Part shown: positions 1-5,286 of the stretch, one piece after another
Layout: each line of letters starts with the position of its first letter
Numbering within the stretch: the first letter of the stretch is position 1
Assembly: GCA_946482075.1 (NCBI GenBank)
Contig: CAMLQG010000137.1
Span: 1-5,286 of the forward strand
DNA length: 5,286 nt
Direction of reading: 5' to 3'
DNA from: an uncultured Erythrobacteraceae bacterium
GTDB taxonomy: Bacteria; Pseudomonadota; Alphaproteobacteria; Sphingomonadales; Sphingomonadaceae
Program-made: the position numbers and the translations under genes
The notes under the pieces: model-generated
Database searches by the model: none
Seen by the model: only the letters and a program-made list of their open reading frames with translations
Told to the model about the DNA's origin: nothing

Positions 1-503
1 GTGACGTTGACCCCGAGATTGTCGAGCACCACGATCGCCGCCACCGCGAACACCTCCGCAGAAATCAACATGCGCACGATGCCCAGCGCGCTGGCCATGT
101 CGCTGTCCGCGCCATGGACGCCGATCGTGCGATGCTCGACCACGCCGATGATGAAGGTCCGCACCCAGATCGCGATCTGCAATGCGGTCGCGATGACGAA
201 GATGAAGGCGATCGTCTGGGCCACGGCTTGGGGCGGATTGGCGTATCCCTGCACCATGCGGGCGGCGACCACGATCATGAACCACAATCGGGTCCGGCGG
301 ATCACGGTTGCGAAAACGCCGGGCCAGCTGAGCTTGTCTCCCAGCTTGGTCACCAAGCGCAGCAGCACTGCCTTGATGCCCACGAGCACGAGCACGATCA
401 GCGCCGCGATCACCACCGAAATCACGATGTTGAGGAAGTGCACTGCGATCCAGTCGGTCAGTTCACGATAAAGATCTTCGAAATAACGGATTGAATCCGG
501 CAC
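1..503 (-). CDS. MscS-family mechanosensitive ion channel, N-terminal part (3' end outside window)
   Basis: Reading the minus strand from a GTG at 503 gives an open frame of 167 residues that leaves the window without a stop. It shows an amphipathic N-terminus and then hydrophobic segments at about residues 19-48, 73-88 and 94-122. A fourth begins near 137, with wording (LGIVRMLISAEVF, then VVLDNLGVNV) typical of the stretch just before the pore helix of MscS-type channels. Known role of the family: inner-membrane channels that open under membrane tension and release solutes during hypo-osmotic shock. The conserved Gly/Ala-rich pore helix and the cytoplasmic beta domain would lie beyond the left edge, so the assignment rests on the N-terminal region only. 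The GTG is chosen because AGGA sits 4 nt upstream. An in-frame TTG lies further upstream but no clear ribosome site was seen for it. The gene is divergent from the secreted protein gene at 691. Confidence 0.8.
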   Translation of the reverse strand, partial: MPDSIRYFEDLYRELTDWIAVHFLNIVISVVIAALIVLVLVGIKAVLLRLVTKLGDKLSWPGVFATVIRRTRLWFMIVVAARMVQGYANPPQAVAQTIAFIFVIATALQIAIWVRTFIIGVVEHRTIGVHGADSDMASALGIVRMLISAEVFAVAAIVVLDNLGVNV

Positions 504-690
504 GATTTCCTGCCTCGGCGCTGTGGCGGCGAATGCCTCCAAACGGCCCGAAGGAAGCGTTGGTTCCGTCCCCGGTCAAGATAATTCCGGATGATGATGG
601 CTTGCGAATTGCCATAACGCGATCATCGTGTTCATCTCCCGGACGCAATTCGCCCGGTATCGTCGCGAAGCGATGTGGAGGAGTCTTGGT
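504..690. other. Divergent intergenic region between the mscS-like gene and the secreted-protein gene
   Basis: These 187 bases must hold the promoters of both flanking divergent genes. No convincing pair of -35 and -10 elements was found on either strand. The best single element on the plus strand is GATAAT at 580-585, without a well-spaced -35. On the minus strand TTGACC (579-574) lacks a recognisable -10. A weaker plus-strand pairing is TTGCGA (602-607) with CATCGT (625-630), 17 bp apart. A 9-bp inverted repeat is listed separately. Confidence 0.5.
604..653. repeat. Spaced 9-bp inverted repeat in the divergent intergenic region
   Basis: GCGAATTGC at 604-612 is the exact reverse complement of GCAATTCGC at 645-653, with 32 bases between the arms. 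The centres are 41 bp apart, close to four helical turns. This could suit a dimeric regulator binding two sites or a looped structure, but that is inference. It lies about 40-90 bp upstream of the start at 691 and 100-150 bp upstream of the divergent channel gene. There is no T-tract, so it is not an obvious terminator. Confidence 0.4.
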
Positions 691-1107
691 ATGACGAAGC
701 TGTCTGTCGGAGCGTCCGTTTTCCTGCTGATTTCTGCGCTTCCCGCTCATGCGGTCAAGCCCGTCGACGTGGAGCCTTCGCGTGTCGAAGCACCTCAGGA
801 GCAGTCCGCCGCCCCGGCTCCGATGGCAGATTCGGGCAACGACGGCGGCAATGTGACGGCCGCGGTTCGCGAGAGAGAGCTGGCGGAACTGAAGGCAGCC
901 AATGCTGCCCAGCTCGACACTGCCCGCCAGCAGATCGAAGCGAATACCCGTTCGCGCGAAGAGGCCGAGCGGGCCAATGCCGAATATCAGAAGCAGATGG
1001 AGGCGGTGAACGCCGCCAAGACGAAATACGACGCCGACATAATCATCTACAACAAGCGTGTGGCGGCCTGCGAAGCGGGCGATCGCAAGGGGTGCCTCGG
1101 TCAGTAA
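691..1107 (+). CDS. Secreted (periplasmic) coiled-coil protein of unknown function
   Basis: A 138-residue protein. The start at 691 is chosen over the longer frame beginning at 628 because GGAGGAG lies at 677-683 and the protein then opens with a classic Sec signal peptide: Lys3, a hydrophobic core at residues 4-17, and AHA before a predicted cleavage after Ala21. Next comes a Pro/Ala/Glu-rich linker (about 22-55). From about 56 to 125 runs a highly charged Ala/Glu/Lys/Arg/Gln-rich stretch that looks like a continuous helix or coiled coil. The C-terminus carries Cys127 and Cys135, which could form a disulfide in the periplasm. No enzymatic motif was seen. I do not recognise a named family, although the tail wording (ACEAGDRKGC) resembles uncharacterised sphingomonad proteins. 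The next gene, a lipoprotein, follows on the same strand after 90 bp, so co-transcription is possible but not shown. Confidence 0.75.
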   Translation: MTKLSVGASVFLLISALPAHAVKPVDVEPSRVEAPQEQSAAPAPMADSGNDGGNVTAAVRERELAELKAANAAQLDTARQQIEANTRSREEAERANAEYQKQMEAVNAAKTKYDADIIIYNKRVAACEAGDRKGCLGQ

Positions 1108-1136
1108 ACCGATCGGCGAAGATTTCGGCAACGGAC

Positions 1137-1167
1137 ACCGGCCAAACCTTCGGCCCTCGCAGCCGGT
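1137..1167 (+). repeat. Hairpin-forming inverted repeat between the secreted protein and lipoprotein genes
   Basis: ACCGGC at 1137-1142 pairs perfectly with GCCGGT at 1162-1167. The intervening bases contain a second possible pairing, GGCC at 1140-1143 with GGCC at 1151-1154. No T-tract follows, so it does not look like an efficient intrinsic terminator. It may be an mRNA structural element or chance in GC-rich DNA. Confidence 0.3.
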
Positions 1168-1197
1168 CTGTGGTCATGTTCGGGCAGGGAGAGGAAA

Positions 1198-1767
1198 GTG
1201 AAAACTACGATTGCACTATTCGGCCTCGCGGCCATCGCTCTGGCGGGCTGCAAGGGAGAAGCACCGGCCGGAGAAGGAGCGGCGGCCGGCGCAGCGGATA
1301 GCGCCGAAGCGGCAGGGAAATCACCCACCAACTGGAACGCCGCCGACGCTTGCACGATCATCGACAAGGCCGAAATGGGCGAAGTGATGAAAGCGGCAGT
1401 CACCTCCACACAGATCGATCTCGTCCATGAATCGTCCGGATCGGAAGCGGCGACATCCCAATGTACCTACAAGTTCGCGGAGGGCCTGGACGCCACGCTG
1501 ATGACGCGCTGGTCGCCCATCAATGACAATTCGGCCGAAGCGATCGCGGCTGCGAAATCCACGTCGCAAGCGGCCCTGAAGGCCTTCTCCGAACGTCAGG
1601 TCGAAGACGTTCCCGGCCTTGGCAAGAGTGCGTTCTTCGTGCCCGGTATCAACCAGCTCAACGTCTTCATCGATGATGCGCGCATGATCGTGCTGAGCAT
1701 TCCGTCCGCCCCGGAGGCGGAAGGAAAGGACCGCGCGATCGCGCTGGCGAAGAAGGCAGGCGCATAG
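1198..1767 (+). CDS. Putative lipoprotein of unknown function
   Basis: A 189-residue protein starting at a GTG with GAGAGGAAA immediately upstream. The N-terminus is a clear lipoprotein signal: Lys2, a hydrophobic run, then the lipobox LAGC with Cys18 as the expected lipidated residue. Residue 19 is Lys rather than Asp, which would favour outer-membrane sorting by enterobacterial rules; those rules are less certain in alphaproteobacteria. A low-complexity Ala/Gly/Glu linker covers about 19-44. A folded domain follows with Cys52 (in DACTIIDKAEMGEVM) and Cys89 (in SQCTYKF), probably disulfide-bonded, and then a segment VPGLGKSAFFVPGINQLNVF. The layout of Cys, TKAE-like helix, CxY and GLG-AFF resembles DUF3558-like lipoproteins seen in actinobacteria and proteobacteria. 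That similarity is from memory and uncertain. No active-site motif is visible. The gene is convergent with serB. Confidence 0.8.
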   Translation: MKTTIALFGLAAIALAGCKGEAPAGEGAAAGAADSAEAAGKSPTNWNAADACTIIDKAEMGEVMKAAVTSTQIDLVHESSGSEAATSQCTYKFAEGLDATLMTRWSPINDNSAEAIAAAKSTSQAALKAFSERQVEDVPGLGKSAFFVPGINQLNVFIDDARMIVLSIPSAPEAEGKDRAIALAKKAGA

Positions 1768-1773
1768 GTAGGA

Positions 1774-1825
1774 CCAAGACCGCGCGGAAGGCACAGCCTG
1801 CGCCGCTCCGCCTCATCCCTCTTGG
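1774..1825. terminator. Weak stem-loop in the convergent gap between the lipoprotein gene and serB
   Basis: CCAAGA at 1774-1779 is complementary to TCTTGG at 1820-1825. Inside it, GCGG (1784-1787) can pair with CCGC (1803-1806), and AGGC (1789-1792) with GCCT (1796-1799). It sits in the 63-bp gap where two genes converge, the usual place for a shared bidirectional terminator. Neither strand has a real T-tract and the stem is interrupted, so a terminator role is only a possibility. Confidence 0.25.
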
Positions 1826-1830
1826 GGCGT

Positions 1831-2715
1831 TCACTCGCGGACCCACTCCGTTTCGGGAATTCCCAGCAGGCGGAGAATCGCCGTCAGGTCGCCGCGATCG
1901 ATCCAGCCATCCGCCGCGTCACGCGCCTTGGGCTTGGCATGATAGGCGATGCCATAGGTCGCCGCCTGCAGCATGGGGATGTCATTGGCGCCATCGCCGG
2001 CCGCAAGGCTGACCGCGCCTTCGCCAAGTGCCGCCGCTTGGTCCAGCAGCACTGCCCGTTTCACGCCGCTGTCGGTGATGGGGCCAACCAGACCGCCCGT
2101 CAGCTTGCCGCCTTCGACCGCCAGGCGATTGGCGACGACATGTTCGAAGCCGAGCTGCTCGGCTACCGGATCGGCGAACTGGTGGAAGCCGCCCGTCACC
2201 AACACGGTGCGGCAGCCCCTGGCCTTCAGCGTCTCGACCAGCGTTCTCGCTCCGGGCATCGGAGCGATGCGGGTGGAAAGACATTCCGTAATGGCGGTTT
2301 CGCCGAGTTCCGCCAACAGGCCGACACGCTCGCGCAGCGCGCTTTCGAAATCGAGCTCGCCCTGCATCGCACGCTCCGTGATGGCCGCGATCTGGTCTTT
2401 CAGTCCTGCGAAGTCAGCCAGTTCGTCGATGCATTCCGCCGAGATCATCGTCGAATCCATGTCGGAGACGAAAACCTGCGGCACCATGATCACGCCCTGC
2501 GCCACCAGCAGGTCGATCGGACCGAAATGCGTATCCAGCACTGCGCGCAAGCGGGCGGGATCGCCTTCGGGCAGGTTCAATTCCAGCACGTCGCTATGGA
2601 ACTCCAGCATCTCGGCAAGCGCCACGCGCATGCCATTCGCCGCCAGCGCCTCCGTCGCGGCATCAAGTTTTTCGGACAGGTGATCCGGGTCTGCTATCAA
2701 CCGGGCGATGAGCAA
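1831..2715 (-). CDS. serB: Phosphoserine phosphatase SerB
   Basis: Catalyses the last step of serine synthesis, O-phospho-L-serine to L-serine plus phosphate, in the cytoplasm with Mg2+. The 294-residue protein has an N-terminal ACT-like regulatory region (about 1-75) followed by a haloacid-dehalogenase phosphatase domain. Visible motifs are DMDST at 85-89 (Asp85 nucleophile, Asp87 acid/base), Glu94 and Arg130 in positions expected for substrate contact, VTGGF at 173-177, Lys219, and GDGAND at 240-245 with metal-binding Asp241 and Asp245. Length and motif order fit bacterial SerB. The frame stays open further upstream, but I choose the TTG at 2715: it has AGGAGA 7 nt upstream and gives the usual N-terminus [10 protein letters not shown]. 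The longer version would run antisense through the miaA P-loop. No serA or serC is in the window. The gene is head-to-head with miaA and convergent with the lipoprotein gene. Confidence 0.95.
   Translation of the reverse strand: MLIARLIADPDHLSEKLDAATEALAANGMRVALAEMLEFHSDVLELNLPEGDPARLRAVLDTHFGPIDLLVAQGVIMVPQVFVSDMDSTMISAECIDELADFAGLKDQIAAITERAMQGELDFESALRERVGLLAELGETAITECLSTRIAPMPGARTLVETLKARGCRTVLVTGGFHQFADPVAEQLGFEHVVANRLAVEGGKLTGGLVGPITDSGVKRAVLLDQAAALGEGAVSLAAGDGANDIPMLQAATYGIAYHAKPKARDAADGWIDRGDLTAILRLLGIPETEWVRE
2692..2700 (+). promoter_or_regulatory. Candidate extended -10 element for miaA, inside the serB 5' coding end
   Basis: TGCTATCAA on the plus strand matches an extended -10 (TG, one base, then TATCAA against TATAAT). 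Only a poor -35 candidate lies upstream (around 2671-2677). If used, transcription would begin near 2707, which would make an ATG at 2708 nearly leaderless and give the ATG at 2750 a leader of about 40 nt. This is inferred from sequence only. Confidence 0.3.
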
Positions 2716-2722
2716 GGGTAAG

Positions 2723-2728
2723 TCTCCT
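2723..2728 (-). promoter_or_regulatory. Ribosome binding site that fixes the serB TTG start
   Basis: Minus-strand AGGAGA, 7 nt before the TTG at 2715. It is the only good Shine-Dalgarno in the upstream part of the frame and decides the start against the longer alternatives. It falls inside the short head-to-head gap with miaA. Confidence 0.7.
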
Positions 2729-2749
2729 GAATCTGGCCGCAGCGCGCAA

Positions 2750-3691
2750 ATGGACCGTGGGCCGCTGGCGCTCATTGCAGGGCCGACCGCCAGCGGCAAG
2801 ACCGATCTGGCGATCCGCCTGGCTCTTGCCGTGGAGGAGAGAGGCCGCCGGGCCGTGGTGATCAATGCGGACAGCGCACAGGTCTATGCGGATCTTCGCA
2901 TCCTGAGCGCGCGGCCGGACCAGGAGGAGATGCACGGGATCGAGCATCGCCTGTTCGGCGCCTGGGACGGCTCGGATGGCTGCTCCGCCGCCGATTGGGC
3001 CGAAGCGGCGAAAGCGGAGATCGATCGTGCCCATGCCGTGGGCGCGGTGCCTATCCTGGTAGGCGGCACGGGGCTCTATATACGGACCCTGCTCGATGGG
3101 ATCGCGCCGGTGCCGCGGATCGATCCCGCGATCCGGGCGGAAGTGCGGGCCTTGCCGATCGAGGAAGCCCATGCGGCGCTGGCCCAGGCGGACCCGGAAC
3201 GCGCGGCCCTGCTCAATCCTGCGGACACGACCCGCATTGCCCGCGCGCTGGAAGTGATCCGTTCGACCGGGCGTACTCTGGCGCAATGGCAGGAAGAGCG
3301 CGTGGGCGGGATCGCCGACAGGGTCGCGCTTGCGCCTGCGATCCTGCTGCCGCCGCGCGATTGGCTCTACGGGCGCTGCGACCTGCGCTTCGCCCGCATG
3401 CTCGGAGATGGTGCGGTGGAAGAAGTGGAAGCGCTGCTCGCGCGCGGTCTCTCGCCCAGCCTCCCGGTCATGCGCGCGATCGGCGTGCGCGAGATCGCCG
3501 GGTGGCTACGCGGCGAATGGTCCAGGGACGAGGCGATCGCGCTCGGCACCCAGGCGACCCGGCAATACGCCAAGCGCCAATATACCTGGTTCCGCCATCA
3601 ACCACCTTCGGAATGGAACCGATTGGCGCGATTTAATTCCGATCTTCCCCTTGTTTTTGAAATATTATTTCACAGTTTGCGGTTGACATGA
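2750..3691 (+). CDS. miaA: tRNA dimethylallyltransferase MiaA (tRNA A37 isopentenyltransferase)
   Basis: Transfers a dimethylallyl group from dimethylallyl diphosphate to N6 of A37 in tRNAs that read codons starting with U. MiaB then usually converts i6A37 to ms2i6A37. In the 313-residue version the P-loop GPTASGKT is at 11-18. NADSAQVY at 39-46 carries Asp41, the expected general base. RILSARP is at 50-56, [14 protein letters not shown] at 104-117 with Thr107 of the substrate channel, then the tRNA-gripping insertion and the C-terminal signature [14 protein letters not shown]. The length is normal. The frame also has an ATG at 2708 (adding 14 residues), which would overlap serB by 8 bp. Neither ATG has a good Shine-Dalgarno. 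I prefer 2750 because the P-loop then sits at its usual distance from the N-terminus and serB is not overlapped. The last 20 codons are strikingly AT-rich and contain control signals for ilvB. Confidence 0.95.
   Translation: MDRGPLALIAGPTASGKTDLAIRLALAVEERGRRAVVINADSAQVYADLRILSARPDQEEMHGIEHRLFGAWDGSDGCSAADWAEAAKAEIDRAHAVGAVPILVGGTGLYIRTLLDGIAPVPRIDPAIRAEVRALPIEEAHAALAQADPERAALLNPADTTRIARALEVIRSTGRTLAQWQEERVGGIADRVALAPAILLPPRDWLYGRCDLRFARMLGDGAVEEVEALLARGLSPSLPVMRAIGVREIAGWLRGEWSRDEAIALGTQATRQYAKRQYTWFRHQPPSEWNRLARFNSDLPLVFEILFHSLRLT
3658..3672. promoter_or_regulatory. Perfect 15-bp palindrome, candidate Lrp/AsnC-type operator upstream of ilvB
   Basis: TGAAATATTATTTCA is a perfect inverted repeat (7-bp arms around T3665). 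Compared with the published E. coli Lrp consensus YAGHAWATTWTDCTR it fits 11 of 15 positions, including the whole central block. It lies 11 bp upstream of the TTGACA at 3683, within the last codons of miaA. Lrp is known to regulate ilvIH in E. coli; use of this site here is inference. The same AT-rich stretch could instead, or also, act as an UP element for the promoter. Confidence 0.4.
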
Positions 3692-3711
3692 CATTTCCTG
3701 TCCCCTAACCG
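3683..3711 (+). promoter_or_regulatory. Candidate sigma-70-type promoter for ilvB
   Basis: A perfect TTGACA at 3683-3688 encodes the last two residues of MiaA (Leu-Thr). Seventeen bases downstream lies TAACCG at 3706-3711, a weak -10 that keeps only the first TA. The AT-rich stretch at 3658-3678 is placed where an UP element would sit. Transcription would start near 3718, inside the first hairpin and before the terminator-like hairpin. The strong -35 with weak -10 suggests an activator-dependent or alternative -10 preference, but this is inference. Confidence 0.45.
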
Positions 3712-3728
3712 GACCGCGATTGGTTCGG
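3709..3728 (+). repeat. First hairpin of the ilvB leader region
   Basis: CCGGACC at 3709-3715 pairs with GGTTCGG at 3722-3728 (seven pairs including one G-U) around the loop GCGATT. It directly precedes the terminator hairpin, with only six bases between them. The 3' arm contains GGTTC, which is also complementary to GAACC in the loop of the next hairpin (3746-3750) and after its T-tract (3774-3778), so alternative pairings are possible. Confidence 0.45.
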
Positions 3729-3734
3729 AGAGGA

Positions 3735-3771
3735 GACCCGGCGCAGAACCCCTGCGCCGGGTCCGCTTTTT
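3735..3771 (+). terminator. Strong intrinsic terminator between miaA and ilvB (possible ilvB attenuator)
   Basis: A perfect 12-bp GC-rich stem (3735-3746 with 3752-3763) around the 5-nt loop AACCC, followed by CGC and five Ts at 3767-3771. It lies 44 nt after the miaA stop, so it can end the miaA message. It also lies downstream of the only promoter-like sequence seen for ilvB, so transcripts from there would have to read through it. The ilvBN operon of Caulobacter crescentus is known to use attenuation. Here I see no leader peptide rich in Ile, Leu or Val codons, so the attenuator role remains open. Confidence 0.85.
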
Positions 3772-3813
3772 CAGAACCCCACGCATGTGTTTCATCAACA
3801 AGCGCAATGGCGC

Positions 3814-3822
3814 GGAAGGAAG
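3814..3822 (+). promoter_or_regulatory. Ribosome binding site supporting the ilvB GTG start
   Basis: GGAAGGAAG lies just upstream of the GTG at 3828, with 7 nt between AGGA and the start codon. It supports GTG over the in-frame ATG at 3807, which has no comparable site and would place this sequence inside the coding region. Confidence 0.6.
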
Positions 3823-3827
3823 ATATT

Positions 3828-5286
3828 GTGAGCGAAGAGCGCAGCGGCGCATCGATCCTGCTCGAGAGCCTGGTCCGTCAGGGCGTCGAATTCGTGTTCG
3901 GCTATCCCGGCGGCGCAGTCTTGCCGATCTATGACGAATTATTCGGCGACGAACGCATTCGCCATATCCTGGTGCGGCACGAAGCCGGCGCGGCCCATGC
4001 GGCGGAAGGCTATGCCCGCTCCACCGGCAAGCCCGGCGTCGTGCTCGTCACCTCCGGCCCCGGCGCGACCAACGCCGTCACCGGCATCGCCGACGCGTTC
4101 ATGGATTCCATTCCGATGGTCGTCATCACCGGCCAGGTCGCCACCAACCTGATCGGCTCGGATGCGTTCCAGGAAGCTGACACGGTCGGTATCACGCGTC
4201 ATTGCACCAAGCACAACTATCTGGTGAAGGACCCGTCCGAACTCGCCGCGACCATCGAGGAAGCTTTCGAGATCGCCACCACTGGTCGTCCCGGCCCGGT
4301 CGTGATCGACATCCCGAAGAACGTCCAGGTCGCCACAGCGCAATGGAGCGAGCAGAAGGTCCAGCGCCCGCTGCGCTATCAGCCGCGCACGACCGCCGCG
4401 GATGACGAGATCGCCCGTGCGGTCGCCATGCTGGCCGCGTCGAACTCGCCGATCCTCTATACCGGCGGCGGCATCATCAATGCCGGCCCGCGGGCAACGG
4501 AACTGCTCCGCCAGTTCCAGGCGATGACGGGGGCGCCCGTCACGTCCACGCTGATGGGCTTGGGCGCTTTCCCGTGCGACCACGCCGATTGGCTGGGCAT
4601 GCTGGGCATGCACGGCACCTACGAATCGAACATGGCGATGAACAAGGCAGACCTGATCGTCTGTATCGGTGCCCGGTTCGACGATCGCGTGACCGGGCGG
4701 CTCGATGCCTTCGCGCCGAATTCTGCCAAGATCCACATCGATATCGATCGCTCTTCAATCAACAAGGTGGTCCCGGTCGATCTCGGCATCGTCGGCGATT
4801 GCGCCAATGTCCTCGAACAGCTGATCGGAGCCTGGGGCGGCCGCAAGCCTGCGGATCTTACGGAGTGGAAGGCCCGCATCGATGGCTGGCGCGCGCGCGA
4901 CAGCCTGGCCTATCCCAAGCGCGACGGGGTCATCATGCCCCAGCTCGCGGTGGAACGGCTCTATGCGCTGACTCGCGGCAAGGACCCGATCATCACCACC
5001 GAAGTCGGCCAGCACCAGATGTGGGCAGCCCAGTATTTCGGCTTCATGGGGCCGAACAAATGGCTGACATCGGGCGGTCTCGGCACGATGGGCTACGGCC
5101 TGCCCGCGGCGATCGGCGCGCAGCTCGGCAATCCGGACAGCCTGGTGATCGACATCGCCGGCGAAGCTTCGATCCAGATGAACATCCAGGAGATGGGTAC
5201 GGCCAGCCAGTTCCGCCTGCCGGTCAAGGTGTTCATCCTCAACAACGAATATATGGGGATGGTCCGCCAGTGGCAGGAACTGACCT
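3828..5286 (+). CDS. ilvB: Acetolactate synthase (acetohydroxyacid synthase) large catalytic subunit, 3' end outside window
   Basis: ThDP- and FAD-dependent enzyme of branched-chain amino-acid synthesis. It makes 2-acetolactate from two pyruvates and 2-aceto-2-hydroxybutyrate from pyruvate plus 2-oxobutyrate. In the cell it works with a small regulatory subunit (IlvN/IlvH), probably encoded just beyond the right edge. Of the expected 570-590 residues, 486 are present. The pyrimidine-binding domain (about 5-170) has [15 protein letters not shown] and the catalytic Glu52 in [14 protein letters not shown]. The central domain (about 190-330) has [11 protein letters not shown] with Asp285. The pyrophosphate-binding domain begins near 365 and has [15 protein letters not shown], the ThDP/metal motif at 445-473 and Trp482 in MVRQWQEL. 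The usual GDG of the metal motif reads GEA, and the herbicide-site proline is Ala105. GTG at 3828 is preferred for its Shine-Dalgarno. An in-frame ATG at 3807 would add seven residues (MARKEDI). Confidence 0.97.
   Translation, partial: MSEERSGASILLESLVRQGVEFVFGYPGGAVLPIYDELFGDERIRHILVRHEAGAAHAAEGYARSTGKPGVVLVTSGPGATNAVTGIADAFMDSIPMVVITGQVATNLIGSDAFQEADTVGITRHCTKHNYLVKDPSELAATIEEAFEIATTGRPGPVVIDIPKNVQVATAQWSEQKVQRPLRYQPRTTAADDEIARAVAMLAASNSPILYTGGGIINAGPRATELLRQFQAMTGAPVTSTLMGLGAFPCDHADWLGMLGMHGTYESNMAMNKADLIVCIGARFDDRVTGRLDAFAPNSAKIHIDIDRSSINKVVPVDLGIVGDCANVLEQLIGAWGGRKPADLTEWKARIDGWRARDSLAYPKRDGVIMPQLAVERLYALTRGKDPIITTEVGQHQMWAAQYFGFMGPNKWLTSGGLGTMGYGLPAAIGAQLGNPDSLVIDIAGEASIQMNIQEMGTASQFRLPVKVFILNNEYMGMVRQWQELT

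Noticed and set aside
1..471. A 156-codon plus-strand open frame at the left edge
   Set aside because: Its Thr/Met/Ala-rich composition is the typical antisense of a membrane protein. The minus strand encodes a convincing MscS-type N-terminus.
628..690. GTG at 628 as the start of the secreted protein
   Set aside because: It would add 21 residues in front of a standard signal peptide, while the ATG at 691 has a strong ribosome site at a normal distance.
463..1131. A 222-codon minus-strand open frame across the secreted protein gene
   Set aside because: It covers both the divergent intergenic region and the coding strand of a protein with a clear signal peptide and ribosome site. It has no domain signature of its own.
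1822..2721. A 299-codon plus-strand open frame across serB
   Set aside because: It is antisense to serB, whose catalytic motifs are all intact. The translated protein is rich in Arg, Gln and His without any recognisable domain, as expected for a shadow frame in GC-rich DNA.
2716..2865. Upstream extension of serB to an ATG at 2865
   Set aside because: The extra 50 residues do not resemble SerB, overlap the miaA P-loop region antisense and lack a ribosome site comparable to that of the TTG at 2715.
3688..3708. Short frame Met-Thr-Phe-Pro-Val-Pro as an ilvB leader peptide
   Set aside because: It has no Shine-Dalgarno, begins within the -35 element, has only one branched-chain codon and ends before the predicted transcription start.
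3939..4736. A 265-codon minus-strand open frame inside ilvB
   Set aside because: It is antisense to the strongly conserved ilvB coding sequence and has no recognisable motif.
1..5286. Mobile element, CRISPR, defence system or RNA gene
   Set aside because: No transposase or integrase wording, no spaced direct repeats, no tRNA-like cloverleaf and no base-composition break beyond the short AT-rich stretch before ilvB.

Overview
The window looks like ordinary chromosomal DNA from a GC-rich alphaproteobacterium. The wording of IlvB, SerB and MiaA, and the adjacent serB / miaA / ilvB genes, point to the Sphingomonadales (Erythrobacter, Novosphingobium or Sphingomonas type). That placement is inferred from family knowledge, not from a search. 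No phage, insertion-sequence, CRISPR, tRNA or rRNA signal was seen.

Layout. (1) 1-503, minus strand: the N-terminal part of an MscS-type mechanosensitive channel, running off the left edge. (2) 504-690: a divergent intergenic region with a spaced 9-bp inverted repeat. (3) 691-1107 and 1198-1767, plus strand: two envelope proteins of unknown function, a secreted coiled-coil protein and a lipoprotein. (4) 1831-2715, minus strand: serB, phosphoserine phosphatase, convergent with the lipoprotein gene. (5) 2750-3691, plus strand: miaA, tRNA dimethylallyltransferase, arranged head-to-head with serB with almost no space between them. (6) 3692-3827: a control region in front of ilvB. (7) 3828 to the right edge, plus strand: ilvB, the large catalytic subunit of acetolactate synthase, missing roughly its last hundred residues.

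Functional themes. Two genes belong to amino-acid biosynthesis (serB for serine, ilvB for valine, leucine and isoleucine), one to tRNA modification and three to the cell envelope. Start sites were re-assigned where the longest frame was not the likely gene. serB most likely starts at a TTG with a clear Shine-Dalgarno, miaA probably at an internal ATG, and ilvB probably at a GTG.

The part most worth a second look is the miaA-ilvB junction. The last codons of miaA contain a perfect 15-bp palindrome resembling an Lrp-type operator. Next comes a perfect TTGACA that overlaps the miaA stop region, then two hairpins. The second hairpin is a textbook intrinsic terminator that lies between this promoter-like sequence and ilvB. 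No leader peptide rich in branched-chain residues is visible. Everything else appears to be conventional core-genome content.
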